DNA from: SKVR01 sp046291875
GTDB taxonomy: Bacteria > Bacteroidota > Bacteroidia > Bacteroidales > UBA7960
Direction: 5' to 3'
Assembly: GCA_046291875.1 (NCBI GenBank)
Contig: JBKBSF010000001.1
Span: forward strand, 344,300 to 408,299
DNA length: 64,000 bases
The notes under the pieces: generated by a model
Database searches by the model: none
The model's input: only the letters and a program-made list of their open reading frames with translations
What the model was told of the DNA's origin: nothing
Part shown: positions 26,845 through 34,719 of the stretch, one piece after another
Numbering within the stretch: the first letter of the stretch is position 1
How the letters are laid out: every line of letters begins with the position of its first letter
Made by a program: the position numbers and the translations under genes

Positions 26845-27273
26845 TCAGTGAAAGGAGCAGTGTTCCAGAATTACATCGGTGCCTGTAAAGCCGGTGCACA
26901 GCCCTTTGAGTGATACCCTTTGGCCTGGCACCAGTGTAAGGGCCTTTTCCTTATGTGCCTCCAGCATGGTGCATCGAACACCTTCACCCCCAAAAAAGCC
27001 TTCACTGAATACAAAGGAAATAACCACAAGGTCGTCAAGTTGTTCTACCTCTGCCAGTTCTCCCTCAATGGCAATTACCTGGCCGGTGTATCTGTTGTGG
27101 GCTGCCGTTTCATCTTCCACAAAGGAGAGAAAGAGGGCTTCTGCCGAAACCACCCATTGGGGTTGAGCCTTTTCGAAATCCGGATGAGGTTTGTTGTACA
27201 CCAGGAAATACAGGGCCGCTGCAGCGATACCCACAAGGGCAAGCGCCCCCAGTATGATAGACCATTTTCGCAT
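26845..27273 (-). CDS. Membrane-anchored OB-fold protein (tRNA_anti-like)
   Basis: This is a 142-residue protein starting at MRKWSIILGALALVG; an ATG at 27339 would overlap the upstream gene and precede a charged segment. It has one transmembrane helix, then an OB-fold-like module: YTGQVIAIEGELAEVEQLDD, then GGEGVRCTMLEAHKEKA, PGQRVSLKGLCTGFTGTDVI and a closing LEHC. The pattern resembles OB-fold domains called tRNA_anti-like in Bacteroidota, whose function is not established. It overlaps no neighbour and lies 11 bases after the cytochrome-like lipoprotein gene. Confidence 0.75.
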   Translation of the reverse strand: MRKWSIILGALALVGIAAAALYFLVYNKPHPDFEKAQPQWVVSAEALFLSFVEDETAAHNRYTGQVIAIEGELAEVEQLDDLVVISFVFSEGFFGGEGVRCTMLEAHKEKALTLVPGQRVSLKGLCTGFTGTDVILEHCSFH

Positions 27274-27284
27274 CTGAGTTGGTT

Positions 27285-27674
27285 TTAGTTGTTTGTAGCG
27301 CCGCTGTTTACCCAGGCGCCGATCTGTTTGCGCGGGCACTCGCCCAGCTGGGGCTGTCCAGGAGGCATGGCAGCAAAGCCTTGCTGATGTTCTACAGAGC
27401 CCACCAGCTGGCCTGAGAGCGCAATCACACGCAAGCCCTCAAAGGTGGCTGTAACAATGCCAGCCGTAGGGCTTGAGCCCGAGTGGCAGCTGTTGCAATG
27501 GGTGGCCATGATGGGTGCTATGGTTTGAGAGTACGTTACATTCTGAAGGTTGCATTCGGGTGCAATGTCATCTTCGCTGTCGGAGCTGCAGGCCGGTGTA
27601 ATCAAAAACACCATGAACAAACAGGCAGCCAGTGCCTGGAGCAGTCGTCGGGGGGTAGGGGAAATGGTCGTCAT
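27285..27674 (-). CDS. c-type cytochrome-like lipoprotein
   Basis: This 129-residue protein has a lipobox (FLITPACSS, cysteine near residue 29). A single heme-binding motif CNSCH lies in IAPIMATHCNSCHSGSSPTA, and a possible axial methionine lies in FAAMPPGQPQLGECPRKQIG, as in monoheme cytochrome c domains. Two further cysteines flank the domain. It would sit in the envelope and transfer electrons. Co-location with a second CxxCH protein and a YceI gene suggests an electron-transfer or heme-related module, which is inference. Confidence 0.85.
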   Translation of the reverse strand: MTTISPTPRRLLQALAACLFMVFLITPACSSDSEDDIAPECNLQNVTYSQTIAPIMATHCNSCHSGSSPTAGIVTATFEGLRVIALSGQLVGSVEHQQGFAAMPPGQPQLGECPRKQIGAWVNSGATNN

Positions 27675-27763
27675 TCTTAAATTGGGTTAAGGTATGGGTA
27701 AAAATGAATTGGCAAAAACAGTTTGCAGGTTTTACAGGGCAGCAATCGCTGAGCAGGATGCTT

Positions 27764-29029
27764 TTAGTGTTGCACCACTATCCTTTGGATATGCAATGCA
27801 TCGGCAAGCCTGATCTGCACAAGATAGATGGCCGGCTCGAGTGCACTGATGTCAATCTGGTGCTCATGGGTTGATACCAGGGTATGATGTACCCGCTTGC
27901 CCTTCAGATCAAAGATCATTACCTCCTGCATGGCATTTCCGCCCGATTGCAGGGTGATAAGGGTGGAGGAAGGGTTGGGGTAAATGCTTACCATGGGTTT
28001 GCCGTGCAGCTCTGCAATGCGGGTGTCATCAATACTGAGAACCACCGTAACGCTTACATCGGCATCGGCTACCGTTACTGTACCATTTTTTTCGAAGTAT
28101 CCCTCTTTGCTTACGGAATAATTGTAGGAACCAGGCGGAATATCCCCAAATACATAGACCCCGGCATCATTAGTCTCCCCGTCGAGGGTAATTGTCGCAT
28201 CGGCTATGGGGGAGCCGGATTCGTCTTCCACCATGAAAGAAACGGTGTAGGCAGTGAAAGAGAAGTTGGCAAACAGGCTTACATCGGCTGCCGGCATCAC
28301 ATAATTGAAATTTTGCTGGCTGCTCACCTCATTGTTTCCGGCATCTGTCCAGTTGATAAACTGGTAGCCAGGGTTGGTGGTAGCGGTAACAGAGATGGTC
28401 TCCCCCTCTTCATAATCTCCCTGGCCTGTGAGAACACCTCCGTTGGCAGGTACCGACACCAGTGATAGGCTAAAGGTAGGTGCTGGCTGCGCCGGAGAGA
28501 TGTTTGCTGAGCCCGTAAAAACTATATCGCCCGAGGTGTTGCCATTGGCGTTTGCGGCAAGCACTGCATAATAGAAAGTGATGGTTCCCACCTCCTGCGA
28601 CGGTGCGGTCCATTGGTAGGTCCATGTATTGTTGGCACTGGCAGATCTGTGTCCTACATACTGCCGGCCATTGCCCAAGCTCCCGGTGGATGTGTTGTCG
28701 GTATTGATCAGAGTGAAGCTTCCGGCAGGGTTGTCTGAGGCATCCAGCGCTGTGATGGAGAAGCCGTAGCGGGGTGCGCTGTATTCAGCAGCAAAGCTGA
28801 TTACGTAGGTGGCACCAGGGGTGTATTCCGAAGCATTCTCTGATCCCAGCGTAAAAGTGGTGGAGCCACTGTAAGAGCCCCCCGAGTGACAACTGCCACA
28901 GGTGGTTTCGCCCGGCGCACCGGTGCGCCCCAGAGGGGCCTGGCTGCTGTTTTTGTCGTTTCCATGGGGTTTGAGGGCAATGAAAACAAAGGCCAGCATA
29001 AGAATTGGAAAGAGTACTTTTTTTTGCAT
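27764..29029 (-). CDS. T9SS-sorted protein with CxxCH motif and choice-of-anchor V/Reeler-type domain
   Basis: This 421-residue protein starts with a signal peptide. Near residue 45 the segment GETTCGSCHSGGSYSGS holds a CxxCH heme motif, followed by a Reeler-like (choice-of-anchor V) beta domain to about residue 185. An InlB-type B-repeat (GYQFINWTDAGNNEVSSQQN) follows, then a carboxypeptidase-regulatory-like domain (GSPIADATITLDGETNDAGV). The end is a T9SS type A sorting domain (VSIYPNPSSTLITLQ and ISALEPAIYLVQI). The protein is predicted to be secreted by the type IX system and attached to the surface, where a heme could serve electron exchange. It is the first gene of the cluster down to 25268. 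Confidence 0.87.
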   Translation of the reverse strand: MQKKVLFPILMLAFVFIALKPHGNDKNSSQAPLGRTGAPGETTCGSCHSGGSYSGSTTFTLGSENASEYTPGATYVISFAAEYSAPRYGFSITALDASDNPAGSFTLINTDNTSTGSLGNGRQYVGHRSASANNTWTYQWTAPSQEVGTITFYYAVLAANANGNTSGDIVFTGSANISPAQPAPTFSLSLVSVPANGGVLTGQGDYEEGETISVTATTNPGYQFINWTDAGNNEVSSQQNFNYVMPAADVSLFANFSFTAYTVSFMVEDESGSPIADATITLDGETNDAGVYVFGDIPPGSYNYSVSKEGYFEKNGTVTVADADVSVTVVLSIDDTRIAELHGKPMVSIYPNPSSTLITLQSGGNAMQEVMIFDLKGKRVHHTLVSTHEHQIDISALEPAIYLVQIRLADALHIQRIVVQH

Positions 29030-29221
29030 CAGCTATGGGGTTTTGTGATTTGTAAGACCGTTTGCTTTTCCCTTCCTACTGCCGCATCCTGTTGTCGAAA
29101 AAGCATTCGCAATGTAATCATATTTGCTTGAATTATTGTTGTGTAAATCTGTGAAATATTGCGATAAACCGGTATTTGTATTTGGTTTAAATAAAAACAA
29201 AACAACTGTTTATCCTCCTTT

Positions 29222-29396
29222 GGAGCAGGGATAGAGGCTGCAGGGTGTATGGTTTTTTCTCTTTAATCCGAAAACAATTTGTTTTGCACAGGTCGTATCC
29301 CTGCTCCGCCTTAGCGGGGGAGCTTCATGTTTGCTGTTTGGGCTTCGTTGAGCTCTGCCGCAGTTGCGGTATCGGTTGTGTTTATTTGCAAACATG
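29222..29396. repeat. Nested inverted repeats in a 529-base gene-free stretch
   Basis: GGAGCAGGGATA (29222-29233) is the exact reverse complement of TATCCCTGCTCC (29296-29307). CATGTTTGC (29326-29334) and GCAAACATG (29388-29396) form a second pair. A short GCTCC/GGAGC hairpin lies between the pairs. The inner 40 bases (around 29344-29384) recur near 63680, and the outer CATGTTTGC pair recurs near 58619. This may be a remnant mobile element or a structured RNA. The rest of 29030-29558 holds only the helicase promoter. Confidence 0.6.
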
Positions 29397-29451
29397 TTCG
29401 TTACATCATCCAGACGGTTATTTTGCCTGATAACCCTCAAAGTAAATTGAA

Positions 29452-29459
29452 TATCTTTG
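29452..29459 (+). promoter_or_regulatory. Candidate -7 box of the helicase gene
   Basis: TATCTTTG is a perfect TAnnTTTG about 100 bases upstream of the likely ATG. The -33 box is not clear. Confidence 0.4.
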
Positions 29460-29558
29460 GAATTCCGGAAAAAAGGAAAACATCCCGGAGCTTTACGCTG
29501 GTTATACCTTTTGCGGGTAATGATCAGGCTCGTTGGCAGTACATTAAAAAGACATATT

Positions 29559-31712
29559 ATGATTTCTGTAGCTAAAACAAATCTTAGTGCTTTAAACGAA
29601 AGGCAGAGAGAAGCAGTTGTGAGTGAAGAAAAACGTTTATTGGTTCTGGCAGGTGCGGGGTCTGGCAAAACCAAAACCCTTTTGCAAAAACTTATTTATC
29701 TGATTGAAGAAAAAGGTGTGAGCCCTTCCAGCATCCTTGCCATTACCTTTACTAAAAATGCAACCAATGAAATGATTGACCGCCTTATCATTTCTGCTGA
29801 TACCACCGGAGACTATCAAAAAGCACTCAACAGCAGGAGAATTGCCAAATCAGACAAAGATTTAATGCGGTTTCAGCAGCAGAAAAAATTCAAATGGATT
29901 GACGGGCTTACAGTGAGAACATTTCACTCTTTCTGCTACAGCATTTTAAGGAACTATGGCGTAAATGAGTTTGATAATAAATTCAGAATAATTGGTGATG
30001 AAAAAAGAGCCGAGGAAGATGAGCTATCAAGGTTTATAGCACCTGAAACCGCGTTTGAAGTATTTCATAAACTATTGATTGAACAGTGCGAAGATGTAGA
30101 GTACCTTTTGCAATTAAAGAGGTACATTCTTGACTATTTAATTGAAAAAATCCATTTAAAGAAAACGGAAACCGGAGGCTTTCCGGAAACCGGCAAGTAT
30201 TTTACCACCCTCGACGGAACCAAAGTCCGTTCGAAATCAGAACAATTTATTGCCGACTGGCTATACAGGCACAGCATAAAATACGAATATGAGCCCCTTC
30301 TCAATGTAAAAGATTTTTCGTTTCATCCAGACTTTTATATCCCTGAGGCAAATCTGTATATTGAGCATGTCAGCGACAAAAGCTATTCTACCAAAGCCAA
30401 GGAAGAGCAGTTTCAGAAAGGTAATTTGCTGCTTGTAAAAACCTTCGAGAGCATGACCAAAGATTCTGCACTATTCAATCATACCCTCGACAGTATTGTT
30501 AAAAACCGGCTGCCATCCAATTACCTTAAAACCGTAAGGTTGAACTTCAAAGAGGAATTCAATGGATACCATGAAGATGTGAAAGACTTCGTGCAACAAA
30601 TCATGAGAATTACGGACATGATGAAAGTTGAAAACATTGACATTGATGGGGTATTGGAAAATGCACGCAAGGATCAGCATGAAAGAGTCCGGAATTTTTA
30701 TGAACTGGCAATCCCAGTTGTCAAAAAATATGCCCACTACTGCACCAACAAATCCTACCTCGACTTTAATGATCTGATCAGCAGAAGTATTTCCCTTTTT
30801 AAGAATCATCAGGACATTGCCAATAAATACACAAGCAAGTATCAGTACATACTTGTGGATGAGTTTCAGGATGTGAATAATTTGCAGGTTGAGCTTATCA
30901 AACTCTTACTTACAGATAAAACCCAACTCTTTTGCGTAGGCGACGATTGGCAAAGCATTTATGGGTTTCGGGGTTCCAATGTGAGTTATATTGTTGAGTT
31001 TGAAAATCATTTTACCGACGCCAAAATCGTTAAACTCAATTTGAATTACAGAAGCACTCAAAATATTGTAGGTGCAAGCAATGAAGTAATCAAGCACAAT
31101 AAATTTAAAGTAGAGAAAGACCTCCAGGCATCAAAAAAGTCTGAACATAAAATTGTAGTGTATGCAGGCAACAGCCTGGAGGAAAACATTCAGTTTTGTG
31201 TGGAAAAAGTAGAAGAGCTTTTAGCCGAAGGCCTGAATAATGACGACATCCTTTTCCTTTACAGAAGGAGTAAAATGTTCTCCCCCTACTTCCGCAGATT
31301 TAAAAATGAAGGTTTGAAAGTACAGGGAAAAACCATACACGCATCCAAAGGACTTGAGGCAAAAGTTGTCTTTATAATCGGGTTGACCGAAGGCTATGGT
31401 GGGTTTCCCGATATCTGGATGGAAGACAGAATATTTCAGGTGATAAAAAAGGCCAATCATGATCTGCTTATGGAGGAGGAACGCAGATTGTTTTATGTTG
31501 CCATTACCAGAGCCAAAGACAAACTTTTCCTGATTACCGAAAAAGGGAATGAGTCAGGATTTTTGAAAGAAATACCCGATGTTTTTACGGTCAGATCTGC
31601 GCTGCCAATGAAATCAGTGGTTGAAGAGGTTCTTCTTTGCGAGAGTTGCTTCAGCCAGCTGGAGAAGCTTTGGATGGTTTGTCCCTATTGTGGACATAAA
31701 GTCAAAGAATAA
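29559..31712 (+). CDS. UvrD/Rep-like superfamily 1 helicase with inserted nuclease-like domain and zinc ribbon
   Basis: This is a 717-residue protein starting at MISVAKTNLSALNERQREAV; an upstream in-frame ATG at 29457 adds non-homologous sequence. Complete SF1 motifs are visible: Q-motif LNERQREAV, Walker A LAGAGSGKTKT, motif Ia ITFTKNAT, motif II VDEFQDV, motif III VGDDWQSIYGFRGS, motif IV LNYRST, motif V IHASKGLEAKVVFI and motif VI LFYVAITRAKDKL. Between motifs Ia and II an insert (residues about 210-300) reads KVRSKSEQFIADWLYRHSI, then FHPDFYIPEANLYIEH, like a PD-(D/E)XK nuclease fold. Four C-terminal cysteines (CESCF and CPYCGH) form a zinc ribbon. AT-rich composition suggests transfer. 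A DNA repair or defence role is inferred. Confidence 0.88.
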   Translation: MISVAKTNLSALNERQREAVVSEEKRLLVLAGAGSGKTKTLLQKLIYLIEEKGVSPSSILAITFTKNATNEMIDRLIISADTTGDYQKALNSRRIAKSDKDLMRFQQQKKFKWIDGLTVRTFHSFCYSILRNYGVNEFDNKFRIIGDEKRAEEDELSRFIAPETAFEVFHKLLIEQCEDVEYLLQLKRYILDYLIEKIHLKKTETGGFPETGKYFTTLDGTKVRSKSEQFIADWLYRHSIKYEYEPLLNVKDFSFHPDFYIPEANLYIEHVSDKSYSTKAKEEQFQKGNLLLVKTFESMTKDSALFNHTLDSIVKNRLPSNYLKTVRLNFKEEFNGYHEDVKDFVQQIMRITDMMKVENIDIDGVLENARKDQHERVRNFYELAIPVVKKYAHYCTNKSYLDFNDLISRSISLFKNHQDIANKYTSKYQYILVDEFQDVNNLQVELIKLLLTDKTQLFCVGDDWQSIYGFRGSNVSYIVEFENHFTDAKIVKLNLNYRSTQNIVGASNEVIKHNKFKVEKDLQASKKSEHKIVVYAGNSLEENIQFCVEKVEELLAEGLNNDDILFLYRRSKMFSPYFRRFKNEGLKVQGKTIHASKGLEAKVVFIIGLTEGYGGFPDIWMEDRIFQVIKKANHDLLMEEERRLFYVAITRAKDKLFLITEKGNESGFLKEIPDVFTVRSALPMKSVVEEVLLCESCFSQLEKLWMVCPYCGHKVKE

Positions 31713-31790
31713 AAAGGGGCGAGGGTTCAAAGGGTTGCCCCTGAGAAAGGAAAGGAATTCTTAAAAAATCTTATCTTCACACTATTTCGG

Positions 31791-31798
31791 TATGTTTG
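31791..31798 (+). promoter_or_regulatory. Candidate -7 box of creD
   Basis: TATGTTTG matches TAnnTTTG, 87 bases upstream of the ATG; the -33 region is weak. Confidence 0.35.
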
Positions 31799-31884
31799 AG
31801 GTTTGAGAGAAAGGAGTAGGGAAACCCCGGTGGGTAAATTCTCCATCCTTTCAAAAGTATGATCCAGAACCAAAACCCTAGCTG

Positions 31885-33213
31885 ATGAAGAATCTGAAAA
31901 CCAACATTTATTTTAAGCTTACCAGCATCCTGGTGATTGTATTGTTGCTGCTGATCCCTGTATCGCGTATCAAAAGCCTTATCACCGAGCGTGAGGGGCG
32001 GCAGCAGGAGGCCATCTTTGAGGTGAACTCCCTGTGGGCTTCTGAGCAGACCCTCGGAGGGCCGGTATTGTCCATCCCCTATGAGAGAGAGGCCACCGAA
32101 ACGTTGCGCGAAGGGGGTACAACCCGCACCGTGCGTCAAACCGATCATATCCATATTCTTCCGCAGTCGTTGCGCATCGAGGGGACTTTAGTGCCTCAGA
32201 AGCGTAAGCGTGGCATTTTCGAGGTGGTGGTATATACGGCGCAGCTGCAGTTCTCGGGAGTGTTTGCCTTGCCCGCCGCCGACGAACTAAAAATGGCCGG
32301 ACAGTCTGTTCACTTCGACCGTGCTACCCTTAGCCTGGGGCTCAACGACCTGCGGGGTATCGAAGATCCGGTGGTACTGCAGTGGAACGACCAGACCCAC
32401 GACTTTGACCCCGGCCTCGAGGTGCGCGACATCCTCAAAAACGGACTGAGCACCCCAGTTGGCCTCGATGCAGAAAACACACGGGAGTATGCTTTCTCCT
32501 TCAACCTGCAGATCCGCGGCAGCCGGAATATGATGTTCGTGCCCGTGGGAAAGATCACCGAGGTGGAGATCAACTCTGCATGGCCCGACCCCAGCTTTGG
32601 TGGCGCTTTTCTGCCCAGCCAGCGCCAGGTAAACGATCAGGGTTTCTCGGCTCAGTGGAAAGTGTTGCATCTCAACCGCAGCTTCCCCCAGATCTGGACC
32701 GGCAACCAGTACAACCTGCAGGAGGCTGCTTTTGGCGTTAGCCTGCTGCTGCCAGTGGACCATTACATGAAATCGTTCCGCTCCGTGAAATATGCCATCC
32801 TTATTGTGGGCTTCACCTTCCTGGTGTTCTTCTTTGTGGAAGTTCTCAACAAAGTGTTTATACACCCCATACAGTATATCCTGGTGGGCATGGCCCTGAT
32901 TATTTTCTATACCCTGCTGATCTCCATCTCGGAGCATCTCAGTTTCAATGCAGCCTTTGTAATATCGCTGCTGGCCACACTGGGCCTGGTGGCTACCTAT
33001 GTGAAAGCCGTGGTGAAATCGCACCTGATCACCGGCATTGTGGTGGGGGTGCTGGCCATCCTCTACGGCTTTGTGTTTGTAATCATACAGCTGCAGGATT
33101 TTGCACTGCTCTTCGGAAGCTTGGGGCTGTTCCTGATCCTGGCACTGGTAATGTACTTCTCCAGAAAAATTGACTGGTACAATGTGTACGGAGAGAAGAA
33201 CGAAGAGGTTTGA
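31885..33213 (+). CDS. creD: Inner-membrane protein CreD
   Basis: This is a 442-residue protein. It has an N-terminal helix (LTSILVIVLLLLIPVSRI), a large periplasmic domain with the CreD marker region (WASEQTLGGPVLSIPYE and HILPQSLRIEGTLVPQKRKRG in two parts), and about five C-terminal helices. The family turn SFRSVKYAILIVGFTFLVFF precedes the conserved membrane block NKVFIHPIQYILVGMAL. CreD (also called cell envelope integrity protein) affects envelope stability and beta-lactam response in proteobacteria; its molecular function is unknown. No creBC genes are nearby. The his leader follows downstream. Confidence 0.93.
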   Translation: MKNLKTNIYFKLTSILVIVLLLLIPVSRIKSLITEREGRQQEAIFEVNSLWASEQTLGGPVLSIPYEREATETLREGGTTRTVRQTDHIHILPQSLRIEGTLVPQKRKRGIFEVVVYTAQLQFSGVFALPAADELKMAGQSVHFDRATLSLGLNDLRGIEDPVVLQWNDQTHDFDPGLEVRDILKNGLSTPVGLDAENTREYAFSFNLQIRGSRNMMFVPVGKITEVEINSAWPDPSFGGAFLPSQRQVNDQGFSAQWKVLHLNRSFPQIWTGNQYNLQEAAFGVSLLLPVDHYMKSFRSVKYAILIVGFTFLVFFFVEVLNKVFIHPIQYILVGMALIIFYTLLISISEHLSFNAAFVISLLATLGLVATYVKAVVKSHLITGIVVGVLAILYGFVFVIIQLQDFALLFGSLGLFLILALVMYFSRKIDWYNVYGEKNEEV

Positions 33214-33295
33214 TAGTCAGCGTTTTGAAAGTACTAATCGCAACCGCTAACTATGGGGCGATGATGTTTTTTCAGAATTTTTTACCCCCAGGGCG

Positions 33296-33326
33296 TTTTT
33301 CGTATTGAGAATTATCTTTACATTTG
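33296..33326 (+). promoter_or_regulatory. his operon promoter
   Basis: TACATTTG (33319-33326) is a perfect -7 box; TTTT at 33296-33299, 19 bases upstream, differs from TTTG by one base. The predicted start lies about 20 bases before the first leader ATG. Confidence 0.6.
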
Positions 33327-33351
33327 TGCCGTTCAAAAAAAACAACGAATC

Positions 33352-33405
33352 ATGATTTTTACCTACAACCATCATCATCATTGCAGACCTGCTCCCACGG
33401 AATAG
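33352..33405 (+). CDS. First his leader peptide (attenuator), 17 residues
   Basis: An ATG opens a 17-codon reading frame, MIFTYNHHHHCRPAPTE, with four consecutive His codons (33370-33381) and a TAG stop. It is followed 38 bases later by an intrinsic terminator. This is the standard arrangement of a histidine-operon attenuator: when charged tRNA-His is scarce, ribosomes stall on the His run and the downstream RNA refolds. It is too short for routine gene calling. It has not been tested experimentally here, but the codon run, position and RNA pairing agree. Confidence 0.9.
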   Translation: MIFTYNHHHHCRPAPTE

Positions 33406-33473
33406 TGTCGTAATGATCTTGTGTTGTGCAAGCATATATCGAACCGTGGGAGATCCTCCCGCGGTTTTTTTTT
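33392..33473 (+). terminator. First his attenuator: antiterminator and terminator
   Basis: The terminator stem is ACCGTGGGAG (33443-33452) with CTCCCGCGGT (33456-33465), loop ATC, then a T run to 33473. CTCCCACGG at 33392-33400, inside the last leader codons, is an exact complement of CCGTGGGAG (33444-33452), the terminator's 5' arm. A ribosome stalled on the His codons leaves it free to form the antiterminator. A ribosome reaching the stop codon covers it, and the terminator forms. Confidence 0.88.
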
Positions 33474-33538
33474 GCCGGAAATTTCAGGTTCCTGAACAAA
33501 ACGATCTCATAACAGTTTAACTTAGCAAAACAGCAAAA

Positions 33539-33637
33539 ATGAATATTTCTCTGAATACTTCCTCATTGCATCATCATCTGCATCATCATCATGTTGCAGC
33601 GTTATGCCTGTGCAGTAAGTTCCGGGGAAGGATATAA
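33539..33637 (+). CDS. Second his leader peptide, 32 residues with seven His codons
   Basis: A second leader frame of 32 codons begins MNISLNTSSL and continues HHHLHHHH (His codons at 33569-33577 and 33581-33592), then VAALCLCS and a TAA stop. It starts 66 bases after the first terminator's T run, and no convincing promoter lies between. The two leaders are therefore read on one transcript. A second intrinsic terminator follows. Seven His codons in eight positions are not expected by chance. The role as a second attenuation checkpoint is inferred. Confidence 0.88.
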   Translation: MNISLNTSSLHHHLHHHHVAALCLCSKFRGRI

Positions 33638-33657
33638 CCGTATTTTTCCAAAAGGTG

Positions 33658-33689
33658 AAGGCTCGCAGGTTTCTGCGGGCCTTTTTTTG
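33658..33689 (+). terminator. Second his attenuator terminator
   Basis: Arms AAGGCTCGCAG (33658-33668) and CTGCGGGCCTT (33673-33683, with G-U pairs) are followed by a T run. A candidate antiterminator pairs 33606-33612 with 33664-33670 (seven pairs including wobbles), weaker than in the first attenuator. hisG starts 65 bases downstream. Confidence 0.82.
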
Positions 33690-33753
33690 TGGCCTGTTCA
33701 GATCCCGGGATGCCCCACCGCAATATTTCAAACCTTTTAAACCCCAAGAAAAA

Positions 33754-34611
33754 ATGACCAAGTTACGAATTGCCATTCAGAAGTCGGGCCGCCTGAGCGA
33801 AAAGAGCCTGCAATTGTTAAACGACTGCGGTATCAGCATCAGCAACGGCAACCGCACCCTGCTGGCAGCGGGGAAAAACTTCCCGGTGGAGATCCTCTAC
33901 CTGCGCGATGATGATATCCCCGGTTACATCGAGGATGAGGTGGCCGATGTGGGAATCCTGGGCGAGAATGTGGTGCTGGAGAAAAGCCAGGGGCTGCAAA
34001 TCGTGTCGCGCCTGGGGTTTGCCCGCTGCCGCATGTCGCTGGCCATCCCACGTGGAGAAGAGTACACCGGCCCACAATACCTGCAGGGCAAGCGCATTGC
34101 AACCTCCTACCCACGTATCCTTAAGAACTTCCTGCAACAAAACCAGGTTGATGCCGATATTCACGAGATTCTTGGCTCCGTCGAAATTGCCCCTTCCATT
34201 GGGCTTTCCGGGGCCATTTTTGATATTGTAAGCACCGGTAGCACCCTGCTGAGCAATGGACTGAAGGAGGTGGATGTGGTGCTTAAGTCGGAAGCTGTTA
34301 TGGTGAGCAGGCCGCAACTGGATCCCGAAAAGCAGGCCATACTCGACAAACTACTGTTCCGGGTGAATGCCGTGCTCAAAGCCCGCAACAATCGCTACGT
34401 GCTGCTCAATGCCCCCAACGAAAGCCTGGAAAAGATCATCAGCATTATCCCCGGTATGAAAAGCCCCACCGTGGTGCCTCTGGCCGAAGAAGGATGGAGT
34501 GCCGTTCATTCGGTGATCAGCGAAGACCGCTTCTGGGAGGTCATCGACCAGCTCAAAGACGTCGGCGCACAAGGACTGCTGGTGATACCCATCGAAAAAA
34601 TGGTCAATTAA
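33754..34611 (+). CDS. hisG: ATP phosphoribosyltransferase, long form
   Basis: This 285-residue protein starts at MTKLRIAIQKSGRLSEKSL; an upstream in-frame ATG at 33655 lies in the attenuator. It catalyses the first step of histidine synthesis, joining ATP and PRPP to give PR-ATP. HisG motifs are RLSEKSLQLLNDCGI, DVGILGENVVLE, ATSYPRILKNFL and the PRPP-binding DIVSTGSTLLSNGLKEV. The length includes the C-terminal ACT-like regulatory domain (PGMKSPTVVPLAEEGWSAVH), so the enzyme should be a feedback-inhibited HisG-L needing no HisZ. It is the first structural gene of the operon. Confidence 0.97.
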   Translation: MTKLRIAIQKSGRLSEKSLQLLNDCGISISNGNRTLLAAGKNFPVEILYLRDDDIPGYIEDEVADVGILGENVVLEKSQGLQIVSRLGFARCRMSLAIPRGEEYTGPQYLQGKRIATSYPRILKNFLQQNQVDADIHEILGSVEIAPSIGLSGAIFDIVSTGSTLLSNGLKEVDVVLKSEAVMVSRPQLDPEKQAILDKLLFRVNAVLKARNNRYVLLNAPNESLEKIISIIPGMKSPTVVPLAEEGWSAVHSVISEDRFWEVIDQLKDVGAQGLLVIPIEKMVN

Positions 34612-34676
34612 ACGTAAGGTTAAGGCCGATCAGAGTATTTCGTGCCCCGGCATCGCTATACCCCACACCCCATACC

Positions 34677-34719
34677 CCATGAACTCAACCCCAAAATCCC
34701 ATATCCCATGAACTCAACC
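34677..34719 (+). repeat. Short direct repeat duplicating the hisD start
   Basis: CCCATGAACTCAACC occurs at 34677-34691 and again at 34705-34719, where it contains the hisD ATG. The first copy opens a 10-codon frame (MNSTPKSHIP) whose TGA overlaps the hisD ATG, so it could couple or buffer translation. Confidence 0.75.
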
